Of a stretch of DNA of 64,000 nt, positions 1 through 14,000 are shown piece by piece. The stretch lies in the NCBI GenBank assembly GCA_020736575.1, contig JAGPYM010000027.1, forward strand, positions 248,001 to 312,000, read 5' to 3'. How positions within the stretch are numbered: the stretch's first letter is position 1; every line of letters begins with the position of its first letter. Made by a program: the position numbers and the translations under genes. The notes beneath the pieces are model-generated. The model was not told the origin of the DNA, ran no database searches, and saw nothing but the letters and a program-made list of their open reading frames with translations. The DNA is from Thelonectria olida (Eukaryota > Ascomycota > Sordariomycetes > Hypocreales > Nectriaceae).

Positions 1-3000
1 CGATTCTTCAGCATCATGTCCCATTCCATCAACAGGTCCCCTTTATGCCCACGTTTCAAGGTTGCTACTAGATGCCACCAGACCATTGTCTCATTGGACA
101 TGGCTGTCATGACTCTTGAGCACCACCATATTTCCCTGGATGGATCACTTCAACCTACCCTCTTCCCCGAGGTCATCACCTAAAGCACAGGATCCCTTCT
201 GGACTGTTGACCTCTTATTTGGATACTACTCGACTCTTTTAATAACCGCCTTGGGTGCATCCATATGTACGCCACACCCAAAGGATGCCATATTTAGGAT
301 ATCACCACCAACCAAAAACACCGTGCCAGGATCACGCCCAAAAACAAAAGCCCTTTTACGACCCTACGAACAATGAATGTCCCGGAACTCAGCTTCACTT
401 CGGCCCTGTGTATCTACTTGACGCCCACATCACCACCGCACCGTTTGGATTGGATCCTTTTTTTTTTTTTTATCCCGCCAATTTTTATGTTCTCTTATCA
501 TGTTTTCTTCTTCTTTATTTAAAAGCGTGGAGTTTGCCAGGATTATGAGGAAAGGGCAAGAACCAGTTCTTGTAGAAGGCATGAAAGGACGGCGCGGCGC
601 AGCGATTGCAAAGAATTCTGGAAGAGAGACAGACGGGAGTTGTCCGTTGTTGACACTCCAATTTTTGAACATGATTGTTCTCATTATTCATACGTTTGGC
701 TCATAAAGTGAGCCACCATTTGGACGACCTCTTCTTCGAGATGGAAAAACAAAAACATGTTTTAATCGTCATTTACCACAACCTACACCCACGATCTTCT
801 TCCGTGGGAGGCGCCTTTTCTTTCGAATAGACGGAGGAATGGCCCAGACGTTCGCTTGGAATGGAAAGCAAAGATACCTGTCATTTTCCTTGTTTTACTT
901 TTACGATGGATGGAACAAAACGGGAAGAGACATCTTGGGAGGTTCTCGTCTTTGAGCGTTGTGTCAAGTGTCAAGATTAGAGTGAGAGGACTGGCTCGAT
1001 AGCCCACCCCGAATTGCGCTGAAGACGCGCACAAACATACGTTTAGGAATCGAAGGCTGCTTGCTGGAACTCGAATGAACGAGCCAGCCGCATTAGCCGA
1101 TCGACATGAATTGAAAGAATCGACAACGTTTCAACACTACTACTTTGCTATCTTTCTGTGTTCCCGACTAACAAGTTGATGCTATGCCAAGGTGAACCAA
1201 GTCTCATTGACGGCCAGTCTGGTGCTGTTCCGCGCTATCAGACCTCGTTCTTGCACAAGTTCCCGACTACGTTGTAGCAGAAATGGTCCCGTTCGAGGGA
1301 ACATGGCCCAGTCGGAGACTTGCCAGACGTTCCCGGCATCACCGGCCACCTGGGCTACTACGCAACTACGGTACGGCTGCTGCAACACACGCACAATGGC
1401 ATGCAACCAACTCCTGAGCTAACTAGCATTCCACCTTTTGGGGGGCCTCACGGGAAGGAAGGGAAGGTGGGAAGAAGCAAACAAGATGTTGCTTAGCGAG
1501 GGCACCCGATAGTGCCGATAGCGTGGGACATGTGACTTTCTCGTCCTGGTTTCGAAAATGGATGTGACGGTCGGGCGAGAAGAGACAGACAAGACAGAAA
1601 GGGAGTGCCAAAGCAAAGACAAAAACAGGGCGGGCGGTGGCGTCGCGCGAAGGCCAATGGAGCCGGGGACAGGGCGGACGGCATGCGTTAGCGGATGCAA
1701 TGTTGTGTTGCTTTTTTGGGGCCGGGGGCTGGAATGATGGGGTCTTTGGGCGGGTGAAAGGCCAGTGGGAGGAGTTGAAAGGGAGAAGATGGTGGAGTGG
1801 AGAGAGGGTGTTGCTTGTGTGGTTGTGAGTGTGTGTGTGAGCGAGGGTGGAGGTGATGGTGGTTGAACGGGCGAATCAGGGGCTGTTGACGCAGCGAGTG
1901 AAGCGAGACATGAAGCAGAGGGTCGACATGATTGGGACGATTGAGGTGAAAGGGCTTTGATTATGATCCGTTGATCTCTGTCTGTGCTGGAGATTATGAT
2001 GGTGTTGATGGTGTGATCGGAGATGCATCTGTGAGAACGTTTCAAGCCAGCATCACCATGTTGCGGCTTTATCTCTGCCATCTTGAAGATGGGAGATTTT
2101 CATTCTCGTGATGCAGATTGACAGATCATCTCATGCCTTCATCTTTGCATCATCGACGGCCAGTTGCAGGGACACGAGTAGTGCTGCCGGCACCTATGTG
2201 CACACAGCCATTGCCAGATACGACACACTGCATAACTAGCATTCACATGGATATGCAAGCACTTGGACAAGCAAACAAGGAATCAAGACGGTTGGCATTC
2301 ACCGCAACATTCTTCTGCGCATTACCCACCTCACCTCGTGTCTCCCAACGGCCTCCTCCAGACGCTTTGCTAATGTCTCACATCTTTCTCTGCCCGAGCT
2401 GGGGCTGAAAGGAATCCACCCAGCAGGACCACATGGTTTGCGGTGATTTTCTCTCCGAAGGCACTTCCTTAGCTTTCCACCAGGGGCGCCGCAGGTTGTC
2501 GTTTTCCGTCATTTGATTAGTATCGCGAATAATGAGGGCTTTGTAAGCACGGCACAATAACAACAACAACAACAACCCGGTGGTGTGTTTCCGACTAGGC
2601 ATTCCTCCTGAGGCAAGCGAATAGCCACGAGGAAGCCCGGTTTCTAAACACAGCCGTAACAGACCAGCAAACCTTGAGCCTATCTGGCGAGTGGGAGACA
2701 TTCTCGCTCCTTGCTCTTACCCAACCCAAAAGCACCTTCTGCCAAGCCCACCGCCATGTCGCCACGTATGAGACGGGCAGCCCACTCGCTAGGTGCATGC
2801 TGCAACTGCCCGGCTTCCTCTTAGTCAAGCCCGCGTGCGTGGTGGCTTGTCTTGTTTTCACAGGCTGCAGCGCGTTGTTTTCGCTTCGCCTGCTGGCTCA
2901 ATGATGGCCTCAGGCAAACAGCTCAACTTCAGCTCGCCGTCGTCGAGTGACGGACGGGAGGGAGCACCGAGCTATGGATCTCTGTGATCGTGGCTGCGTC

Positions 3001-6000
3001 TGTGCTCGCGCGCCTGGACCGGCTAGGGGCGCCAGAGTGTCGATCACGGTTCGGGGAGGTGGGCGTGGGCACGGGTGCTGGTGCTCAATGGGGCCATTGA
3101 GTCCGTGAATGGACGGAGGGGGCAGCAGACGAAGAGAGGAGTTGTGTCGTGGTGGGTTGGGGGAGATGCGTTCCATGACTGGAATGTTGTCGAGCTCGTG
3201 GCAAGCCATGACATGGGAGAATGATGGAAATAGCCTTTCCGCGGCTGCTGATGAGCTGACGGAACCGTCTTGACTGCGCCTAACGAAACGCGTGGCTATG
3301 AATAACGAGCCTCTGAATGGATAGTTTCGTGGCTCAATAACTTGGTAGAGTTGCACCTTGTTGTTCATCACATCGCGAACCCAACCACGGCAAGAATGTT
3401 AGTTCCCATGCCCATAGGTAGTTATTTTCACCAACCACCCATGGCTAATACTCAAAGTTCCCTTCCCGTGACCGTCTTCGTCTATTCATAACATCGACTC
3501 TTCGGTCCGAAGATGCAGACGTCGGCTGGCGCCGCGAATGCTGAAGCCACCCCAACCACCAGTCATTCGATCTAACACTAGGCACTCCCAATGACAAAAG
3601 AAACTTTTGACTTGTTGTCATGGCCTCCGCGAGACTTCGCACAACGAGTTTCGGAAAACGGCCGGAAGGCAACCTTCTGCCTCTGCGGCTGTGGGAAGAT
3701 GGGGGCGGGTTGAGACGCCAGCCACGTAAGAGCGCAACAACTCTTTTCCTTTTTCGCTCCGAAAACACTCGAGACTTTGCGCATGATGAAAGAATGAAGG
3801 GACTCGCGCGTGGCAACGAGCCTCTGACGCCGGGAGGGTCTGGGCTTGTCGCTAGCCGACCCCGTCTACGGGGTTTGGGAGGGCTCCTTGGACTGACCGT
3901 GGCCGTGGTTCTGGACCCGGGCGTCGATGAAGTTGAGATGAGCTTGTGAATGCAAGTGGACGCTGCATGTTGCATAGACGCTAGGGACTTTGTTTCCATC
4001 GTCAAACATCATTTGGCTGAGTGGATGTCCCGGAGGCACCGAGATCGAGTGGACTGAGGCTTTTGTTTTCTTCTGCTTCATCTCGGCAGCACTTTGCTCT
4101 CGGGGCAATGGGAAAGATGGGAGAGTCGGGCCATGGCGTCGATTAGGGGAGGACTAGGACCGCGCATAGTGTTGCTGTTGTGCTGTGTTGTGTCATCTTC
4201 CTGTAATGTATCCCTCGTGCGAGTCAGTTGCGAGAGCTGCGGCAACCGAGATGTGCTCCCCGCACGCTGGCCATCGCTCTAAAGGATGATGATAGCCTGT
4301 GTGTTTCCCGATGTTTCCTTTGGCACGGATATCGACGTTCCATCGAGAGATGCCCATGTGTCGGGACCGTGAAGCTTGTCAGGCGCGCCGCATTCCCGAG
4401 CATCTTTTGTTCTCTGGGAAGTCTATATCCGCACGCGGCCTAAGTTTACTTGCGAATTTACGTGTTGGCCGAGTGACTCTGCCGTCGCCAAGGCTCGAAG
4501 AAGCCTGGTCGATCAGTAACCGGCATGTGTTGAGGTTGAATAGAGGGAGAAGACTTTTGAAGCTCGAGCTTTCTTCATCACGGTCGTTCTGGAAGTACCC
4601 GTGCTATTTGACTCGACGCCGTTATGTCTGTGCGTGCTGTCGCTCCGGAAGTACTTGGTTGTTTTGCAATCTTTGTATAGTGACTTGGCTACTTGCCTTG
4701 TTGATGCTTCATGTAGATGTGAGACGGCAACTCAAAGTGAGAAGATATGATGAGAAGGGATTGCTCCGTGGAATGGTGAGGCGACGGAGAGAAACATGTT
4801 AGATCAACCCCTAGATAACACTGCTGTATTGTTGAAGTTGCGTTGTAAGTTAATTCTCATCGTTGAGCTCTCTGGTTCATTGCCTGATGGAGGATGAGTC
4901 TACCTACGGGTTGGAGAGTCCCAACAAGCCTTCTAAACACAAGACAAGTTTCCATCCCGGCCTCGTAAGTAGCTGCTTGCGGCTTTCAGAGATCTCAAGA
5001 ACACAGAGGACTGTAGCTGCCAACCGTAAGAACAGAGGTAGTTCTTACATGCAAGCCGACAAAGTTTCAACTTGCTGTTCTTCCTATAGTCTACCTATAT
5101 GAGACTATTGCAAGTTACAGTCATGGGAATTTTCATCATCTTGAGAGAACCTGGGGGAATGAATCGCTGGGTTCTCTACAAAATTGCTTTCTACACATGG
5201 CTCTGAAGAGTTGCATGTTCTTCTATACAGCCCTGCCGTATAAGTCATCAGCATGCCCTGGGCCTTAAACATCCGTGTAAGCCATCGTTTCTGGCTACAG
5301 CAGGACAAGAAAGATTATCTGTCCTACTGAGCCACATGTGTCTAATACGTAGAAAGATAATGCACGCACAACTCTGATTCATTTCCCAGTTTTGCCAAAG
5401 CGGTCCTTTGACCCCTCTCCTTGATCCAATTGACGATGACACCATAACGATGACACCATGACGAGCTTTAATCTTCATATACCCTATTATCGGTGCTGTT
5501 TCTAGAGTCAAAGATGTGGCTTATTGCGTCGATTATTGGCAAGGGATAGATGCTTATCTGGCGTTAAATGTGATGGTGTTTGTCTGGGTTGTTCAACAAG
5601 AAGATGACACAGTTTGGACCAGCGCCTTGCGCGGATTCTCGTATGTGTCGAAGCTTCCCTTTTCACAGGGAGGAGTCCATCAATGCAGAAGAGTTCCCCT
5701 AGATCGAGCCAATCTACTCGCAGAATTGTCATAGTATTCTCGTGGACGTTGCACGGCAGACTTTGGTCAATTTGAAGATTGCTCTCACGGCCTTTGTTAG
5801 ATGGCCTCGAGAATCTCATCATAGTTACTCAGAACAGGTAGTAGATGAAGAGACGAAGGACTTATAGAGACGTAGAGGTCGGGACATGCACAGTATCGAA
5901 GCACCATGGCGACGAATCTGAATCACCCATCTCTGCGAGTTGTGCATTTTCACTTTGCTGATAGATCGGTTGATCCTGACTTTTGAGCCGATTCTCGGGC

Positions 6001-7412
6001 ACATTAGGCATATCTATAGGACCTAGATAGCTAGAGTCTTCATTCTCTTGATGCCTACCCGAGTGCTGCTTTGTCCTTAACCAGGAGATGAGTACCCCCA
6101 AGTGTCCTCCTGACTTTCCATATCTTATTTTCGGGCCGCTCCGTACTTGACAGGGCAAGCTGTGAGAAGGCGCTTTTTGGACATTATAGGAATGGTATAC
6201 AACTCACACCAAAACGTGAATTCTCAGAAACTCGCGCCTCGGACACTCTCATCCACCTGTTCATGGACCCATCAGGTCCTGTCTTTTGACACCTCGTACT
6301 TACTGTATGTAGGGATTGTCGCTCCTACCGCAAGGAAGATATAAAAACAATCGATTCGAAGGCCAATGGCTCGATATGGCCCCAACATCCACAACGAATT
6401 GTTGCGATGTCGAGGAAATGAGCTCGACTTTGGTGTCTCCTCACGCTGATATTCGTCTAATCGCCTTTGCTACAAGTCTATGCTTTTTTCCAAGTTCCCT
6501 TCGTGAGTAAACTGACACTTCCCAGACTCAAGCCTGCTGCCTGCACCTTGTTTCCCGCATTCGAGTACAATATCTTCACTGTTTAAGATCTATCCCCTGA
6601 ACTAGATTCAATTTTCTCAAGCCTCGACCCTCTTTCATACTGTATTTCAAGAGATCCATGGTAGGCAATACTGGGACCCTGAAAAGATCTCATGACTTCG
6701 ACAAATGAGGTCGCGTCAGCGAAAGTGAGTAAGGATGTGATAGGTGGCCTTGTTGGGATATGCTTGAAGTGTTAGATTGAACAAGGTAACTGCTCGAGAA
6801 TGTATAGAGGCTCATAATGGTATCTTTAAATGACCGGGATGGAATCTGGTCTTTTTCTGTCGATGTAGTTGCCGAGTTTTCTCGACTGGTGATACCCAAA
6901 CACAGAAACTCCTCTATCTTGCGCGCGCAACGCCTACAAATCGACTTGTCCGATAAGTCACTTGCCCCCCGGCCGCAGTTCACAACATACCCTCAGTATG
7001 CTATCGAATCTGTACTGATTGAGAACTGAAGGATACTTTGTTACTCTCAGGGGTAGTGGTCCCTAAGCCATCAGAGGATAGAACTCGGCATGTTGCGATA
7101 CGAGTAGATTGCGTTGGCCCTTACCCGGGTGACGTCCGTTACCGGGAAGTACATAAAGTCTACCTCATAGCAAGTCCACTGTCTCCTGTCGTAAAGCTTC
7201 TTCTGCGTTGCAACTTGCAGCGTAAAGAACATGGCTCCGGCGTGACGGAGATGACGACCTTGATACGACGTATGGGCACTTGCCTGATCACCGTGACTGA
7301 CACAAGAAAGGTGAAAACGATAGCTGAGTTATAGTGTTTCTATTTTAACGATTTATAATAATTACACTGGTTCGTGTCAAATATTTCTATACGGCCGTTT
7401 CAGTTCACCTTT
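1..7412. other. Gene-poor region, no supported gene
   Basis: No reading frame here resembles a known family or joins to others through credible splice sites. The longest open frames (about 220 aa on the minus strand at 1419-2081 and 186 aa at 3445-4005) are low-complexity, rich in Ser, Pro, Arg and His, and look like chance frames in C/T-rich DNA. Roughly 4.8-7.4 kb looks more AT-rich than the genic parts. A T14 tract lies at about 458-471 and a short CAA repeat at about 2558-2576. Untranslated regions or non-coding RNAs could lie here but cannot be shown. Confidence 0.5.
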
Positions 7413-9468
7413 TCAGTCCTCATCAACCATTTCTTCCCTTTCTCCCTCCAAGAAAATCTCATGTCCCGACCCTTCATGCATCATCAGGGCCGTTCCGCAA
7501 CCCAGCATGGCGACAATGGCAACCCCCCACCATCCCCAGGCTACCATGCCAATGTCCAATCCGTAGCCGTACCACCATCCGCCGACTACGGGGCCGACGG
7601 TGCGGAACGCCGCAGACACACTCTGCCCCAGGCCGTGTATGGTGCCGAGGACGCTGGGGTGAGGACTGCAGTTGTTGAGGAGGATGATTGTCGCGGGGAG
7701 CGTGAATGTGCGTGCCATGACTTGTAGAAGCAGGATGAGGATGATACCGGCCCAAATCCATGAGCCGGACGCGGCCGCAGGGGGCTCGGTCGACGAAGGG
7801 AGAATGGACAAATAAGGCCCAATAAAGTAAGCCACTGGGAAGAGAATCAAGAACCACCTGAAGGAGCGCATCGTTCCCAGACGGGCCTGAACAGGAGGGT
7901 ACATGGTAAACTGAAGAATCATGCCCAGAAGTCCAAGGAACGAACTCGCCACACCAACAGTCGAAGCCGGCATTCCCAGGCCTCCCGTAAAGAGCAAAGG
8001 TAACGATCTCGAGTAGACCTTTTCCGTCTCAGAACCTGCTGTCGCGCTGGGCGTGCCGTAACGTGGCGTCGAAAGGAAGAGCGACCAAATGTTGGTGAAG
8101 GCGCCGAGCTGGAAGTCGTAAAACGCACTGTTGACGAGAGTGAAGATGACGTTGCGAGTCCAGATGCGATAAAATGGGAGTTTGCTGAATTTCTTGACGG
8201 GTTTCCCATTCGCAGCGACCTTTTCGGTCGCGACATCGACGTCTTGTTCCCAGAGAGGGACTCTGCTGTAGCCGCCCATGACCTTGTTACCGAGCATACC
8301 GGCGACAAAACGCCTGAAGCGGTATCCAAGAGCCAGGCCAGGGTCGTACTTGTGCCGTCTATCTTTGGAGGTTTCCTCAAGGAAGACAAAGGTCAGGAGG
8401 GTGGAGACGCCGAGGAAGAAGGCGTTGAGAAGGCTGGGAAGAGCAAAGGGATAGTCTTGAATCCATTGGAAGCCGAATATGGCACCCTCGCTAAAGTAGC
8501 TGGGAAGAGTGGTTGTAGGGTCAGCGAGAAGACCGCCCAGGACTAAAGGGGGCAGTAAGTTAGCTTGGACGGTGTTCAAGAGAGGGGGGAAGGGAACGAA
8601 CTTGGACCAAGCATGCTGGCGGCGTTGAAGCTGAGAGGGAGAAGTAGGAAAGCTCGGGATTGGTATTTCCTCTCGACGGTAATTTCAGAAATCATGGTTC
8701 GGCTGTTGTCCTTGTTAGCAAAGGTGGCTGATATTGAAGTCGTGAACCCATCCGCAGCCACAACACGACAACTCCCGCTCAAACAAGGCGTAAGGAGGAA
8801 CCAACTCACATGATGCCAACAGTGCCATTAATGGCGCCTCCGAACGCCCTCCAAAACGCCGCCCAAAAGAAAGAGGTGGAAAAGCCGTATCCCAAACACG
8901 AGAGCGCTGTGCCTCCCAAACCGATAATCAGCGCCCATTTGCGTCCGCACCACGGCTTATCTGCAATGTTCCCCCAGAGAATGGCGGTGCACACCTGGGC
9001 ACCGGTAAAGCAACCTTGCAAGATGCCTGCGCGCTCTGAAATGCGCGAGTCGGAGGCATCGGGCATCATGTACTTGAGCTGGTAGAATACATAGGCCTGC
9101 AGGGAAGCAATTTGCAAAAAGTCGGCGAGACGACCTATGAAGAGTACAAAGAGCTGTCCTTTTCTCGGTAACGACATCCAGCTCACGGGGCCCTTTTTCT
9201 GTGGTGGTGGTGGTGAGGGAGGGCGAGACTCGACGTCGTCGACGTCCTTGTCGTTGAAGTTGCTCATGGCGAAGCTATTGTTGCCCAGACTGATATTATT
9301 GGCCATGTCCCCCAATTCCAAGCTGTTGCTATGGGCGTGACTGTGGTTGTGAGGGTGATTATAGACAATGTCGACCTCGGCCTCGAGGGAGTGGACAGGC
9401 CGGGATTTTCGGCGCCGATGACCGCGGGAGTCAAGGGGTGCTTCGCTGTTGGAGGGCCGGACGGGCAT
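7413..9468 (-). CDS. MFS transporter, ZIF1/YCR023C-like
   Basis: Predicted 629-aa integral membrane transporter of the major facilitator superfamily. Exons: 9468-8810, 8702-8602, 8542-7413; introns begin GTGAGT and GTTCGT and end in AG, and joining them restores the family motif NGTVGIIRTMISEI followed by SMLGPILGGLLADP. The N-terminus is a long hydrophilic His/Ser/Pro-rich tail of about 110 residues with a repeated His-containing stretch, then a first helix (LFVLFIGRLADFLQIASLQAY). The cytoplasmic motif GNIADKPWCGRKWAL is the MFS loop 2-3 signature. The resemblance is to the plant ZIF1/yeast YCR023C branch, whose substrates are poorly known; the His-rich tail would suit metal handling, which is inference. 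Gene-poor DNA lies on both sides. A C/T-rich stretch and a CA repeat lie upstream of the start. Confidence 0.88.
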
Positions 9469-10030
9469 GATATGTCACTGTTAGCCGCAGCGACGACTTG
9501 AAGATAAATGTCCGGTAGTTAAGAGAGACTGAAAAGGGCAGCTCGCGTAAAGAATGACGAACTTGTGGGGGTGGGCACGCTTTTCTTGGCTGAGCCGGCA
9601 GCACAACGCGTAACGCTACGAGACTTTGTGTGTCCAACGGCCAAACGAATGAGGCTTGGATCGTCAAGCGTGTCAAGGAAGGGGTGTGTGACAACTGTGT
9701 GAGTGGACAAGGCTAGAGGTCGAAAGAGAAGGGCCAAGAGAAAAGGTGGGATGATTGATGGTGAAGCGAGTGAGTGATGTGATGGAGAAGGGGAAAGAAT
9801 GAGGCCAGACAGGGGTGGTTGAATGAGATGGTTGAAGGGCAACGAATAAAAGAAAGGATGGGAGAGATTGATTCAGATCAGATACTCAGAAAGAAAAGCC
9901 AATACGCGTATGGTGATTGTGGGAGGGAACGTCAAAACGTCATGCAGTCTTTTCTGGAAGGATAGTGGAAAGAGCCGAGACCTTGAGAGTAGGAGTGGGA
10001 GAAGGAGTGCGTCCAATTGCACAGACAAGA

Positions 10031-10073
10031 CAGACACAGACACACACACGCACACACACACACACTCACACAA
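10031..10073. repeat. CA dinucleotide microsatellite
   Basis: An imperfect run of CA/GA dinucleotides of about 40 bp in the upstream region of the MFS transporter gene. Seen directly; no function implied. Confidence 0.85.
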
Positions 10074-10997
10074 AGTAAAAAAAGATTGACAGTGGAAAGA
10101 AACAAATGCTCCTAATGATTAGGTGGCTGGCTGAGACTGACGACGACGACGTTGTTGGTGATGACGACGACCAGCAGCAACAAATAACATGGGACGAGAA
10201 AAAGGGACCAGAGAATAAAAAAAGACTGCGGAAGCAACGCGTCAGTAGAGGCGATTTCATGCAGCTCAGCAGAGGAGGTCCCAATTGCTCGATCAGCCGG
10301 GGGTGGATGAAAAGAGGCCCCTGATGATGGTGAGTGAGTGCTGGCCACCCTTACTATTGCCATGAGGCTACTTTGAGTATCTATCATGACAATTCTCCGT
10401 AAACTACCTACGTGAAACTTCTCCGTGCCCTCTCCCTCTCCCTCTCTCAAACAGAAACAAATGGAATCACAATACCTATGGAAATATTCGGTCCCTCACC
10501 GCACTTGGAAGATGCCCATTGCCATGCTCCAAATCCCCATCCCATCCCAGCAGGGCCTTGCCGGTGCTTCAGTCGACTTGGCGCAAGGTCGAGTTACAGG
10601 CCGGCCGGGGGAGGGCACCCATCGCCTCCATCACCCATGATGCATGCCTCCTCCACTTGCCTGTACCTAATCAGATGCACACCCCTCCCCTTGTCCCCAC
10701 GCTGTGTCCATCGCGGTGGGTTGCATGGCGCTTGTTCCGCTGAGCGAGCGACCCCGGACCTGTCCACGCCACGCCATCTCCTCGTCGATGAGGCTACGAG
10801 AGTGGGATTTAGCCAGTCCGGTTCTCATCACTCGTCTGTCAGCGCTGTTGACGCTGCTGCCGCATTTTCTCAACCTCTTCCGCAGTCACCAACTGCTGTG
10901 TATGAACGGAATAAAATGAGGGGAATTGAAATGCCAAGTGAAGCCAAGCTTTTGCCCATCAGTCGAAGTAGGCTGTGCAAAGAACCAAATCGCTTGG

Positions 10998-11020
10998 CAT
11001 CCCATCCCATCCCATCCCAT
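10998..11020. repeat. Short CATCC tandem repeat
   Basis: About four tandem copies of CATCC in otherwise non-repetitive intergenic DNA. Confidence 0.75.
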
Positions 11021-14000
11021 TCTTGGCTCCTGTTTCCCGTCACATGGAAACGAGTTGTCTTAATTGTCTGAATCAGCCCAGCTTCCCGTGTTTGTAGTGA
11101 AATCACTCTTTGATACCTCACGTATTAATGGCGGCTGGCTGAACAGAAATAAAGCAAATGCTGCACACGACGAATATTCAACAAACATTAAGCCTACAAT
11201 TAAGCAAAAAATCAAGCCAATATCTGCATAGTGATCCGTCCAACTACGTATGTGCAGCGTCCAGAGAAAATTGATTGCTTTCCAGCCATGTGGAAAATGT
11301 GGCGTCACCCTCTGTCTCTCCCCTAAGATCCATAAACGATTGATCGATTTCTCGCGCACTCGGTAAAGAAAGTGAAGACAAGTCAAGACAATGACTAGAT
11401 ACTCGATGATTCCCCTCTCTACCGTCCAAATATCTCTTCGTTGTTGTATTGAGCCAACTCGCATTCCTGGTGTCAGGCAGTCGTCGTCATCCATATTCAT
11501 CGTTTTCTCTTCTGTTTCAAGAACCAACAGCCAAAAGCCCCGTGTGCCTCTTTCTGCTCCTTTGGGTCATGCCTATCCGACGGTCCGAGTCGGAAAATTG
11601 GGTCTCACCACCATCTGCTTCACTCATCACACGCCCCCTGGCCATGTCGGCCAGTCGGACGAGACAAGCCCCGACGCCCCGATCCCAAGCCTCGGCGTGG
11701 GAGGCCTTCAAGATTTCTTCCGAGTCGGGGCTCTGCTTCATGCTTCCTCACGGATCTGGCATTTCTTGACACCACTCTTGCCTTTATTCGCAGTTCGTGC
11801 ATTGCCTCGTTCAGTGGATAAACCTCCAGTTAGTCGACTTAAACCTCATAAACTGAACATGGCACGGGCTCTCATTTCTCGACACAGTCAGCAGCTTTAT
11901 GCACCTTAAATCTTCTATCCATGTTATTGTCAACTCCTGCATGCATATCAATCTAGCCTCTTGGCGCGAATGCCGACGTCGAGTTGTCGACTCTGTGAAT
12001 CCCCCGACCATCCGAACCCGAAGCCTCGCTTACATGCAGGACCAGACTGCTACAGTCATCACCAAAGGTCCTACACTTCGTGATCTTGGTCTAGCCATGT
12101 CTTCATCTCCCTTTACAGAGAGTACCGCACTCGCTGCAAAACAAGGCCTCAATCATTTCTGAAATTGCACGTGCGTAAGGCTGAGCTGACGCACATAAGC
12201 ATTCCCTTTACGATACGCGTACGTACGCCCGTTGCGTATTCGAGGGCAAACCTCATTTAACCCGGATGTCGCAGCTCCAGCCGTTGCCCATGACTCTCGG
12301 ACTGTCGCTCGGATTGTAATTCCCAAGGACTGTCAGAGTCGCAGATCAATTTCGGGACGGGGACCTGATGCATCGTTGATTGGCGCTAGTTGGTTGAGCT
12401 CAACTTGGGTGTTCAGCGCTATATGTACAACTCTGTCTCACTCAGGCTGTGCATTTTCGCAAGGTCAAGATGTGGTATGCACAGCATCGGGTGGAGGGTT
12501 ACATGCAGTTCGTCCTCCGATCGAATCGTCCAAGGCCCAATCACCCGTACGCGGCGAGAGCAGCGCTTCTCCTGAAGATCAAGCAACAGCGATACGTTGA
12601 GAAGCGAGGATCGTCGGTTTGAGAATTCGACTCGTCCCAGGGGAGACGACATGCCATGGGCGTTGCTCCACCATCAATGGACGACCGGGCCAAATGGCAA
12701 AGAGAAAGCCGGGGCCGATATTTCCACGCCCATGGGGGCAAGGGCTTCAGGACTCGGGCGTGGCCGGGCGTGAGTTCCGGTATGTAAGCCAAGGTACTTT
12801 GAATGGCTTTCGTGGTATCGAAGCTAAGTAGACAATAATCATACTATATCCTCGTCTACGCGGAACATTAAAGTCCCATCGTTGTCGACAGCATCGCCAG
12901 AGAGCTGTGAAACAACGGGCGACCAGTATGTCCCCGAGTTGTGGCCAGTTCGTCCAACCCCGATCTCGTCCTTGTCCATGTGAGCGAACTCCAAGCTTAT
13001 GCGGGCATCCAGTTCGGAGGCAAACTACTCAGTAGCCCCACCTGGATAGCCTTGTGTATCCCACGGTTCGTGGTGAGTGCGTATGTAAGGAAACAAATAT
13101 GGGAGGAGAGGCTAAAGCGCTTGTCTCGACTGACATGTTTTTGTCGGTCTGTCGCACGTTGATTTGTGTAGACGACTTCCGGAGGAGACTAGGTCACCTG
13201 AATGGTGGAGGAATCTGATGAACCATATCTCTCTGACACGCGGCATAATAAGAGAAGTATCTCCAGATCGTCAGCAAGGGAGCCGGGTACAGCTTAGCGA
13301 TACAAGTGTTACGCGGGAGGGCTTGAGGTGTATCCCTCCATGGCTAAGAAGACTGCCGGCAGAGAGACAGTGAGGTAGACATGAACCAACGACCAGGGCT
13401 CCGGGGCATGGGAGCCGGGACTTTTTTGAGACAAGGGTTCTTTGGCATGTGCACCAGCCTAACAAGAGGTGTCCTTGAAACGAATCTTCGAAGGAATAGC
13501 GGCTTCATGGGGTTGATTCAGCATGGGGGTTAAGGCCGTGGATGAGGAATTTGTGGAGTCAGGGGCCGATGGCCCGCGTGTCCGACATCCGGGAGGATAT
13601 CGGTGCCGTTGAGAGACGGTAGTTCGTGATATGAGAGATGAGAAAACTTGGGGGAATTCGAGAATAGGAGCATAAGTGAGTACGTATGCTTCTCCATATG
13701 TCTACTGGTTCAATGTCTTTGCCCTCAATGTCTCGGAGCGTTTGATCGTCCATCATGACTGGTCCCCATTCAATTCAACGGTGCGCGGATCTCAAAGAGT
13801 GGAGGGCACATACGTTAGTATACACGTATATGGCCATTTAAGCAACATCCAGAAGCACGCACAGGCGGAGCGTGAGACACAAGACGGTGGGCCGGGCGCC
13901 GAATCAAGGCCGGGTTTGAGGACACAGGTTTGACAGGATGAACATGGGGGCTGGGCACACAAGATGCATGCGTGCATAGGTACTTCATACTGAGATGACG

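Noticed and set aside
1419..2081. 220-aa minus-strand frame
   Set aside because: Ser/Pro/Thr/His-rich composition without order, likely C/T-rich intergenic DNA.
3445..4005. 186-aa minus-strand frame
   Set aside because: Arg/Ser-rich, no domain and no supporting splice structure.
4299..4802. 167-aa plus-strand frame
   Set aside because: Arg/Leu/Cys-rich random composition, no motif.
11060..11527. 155-aa minus-strand frame with hydrophobic stretches
   Set aside because: The hydrophobic part could suggest a membrane protein, but there is no family pattern, promoter context or exon extension.
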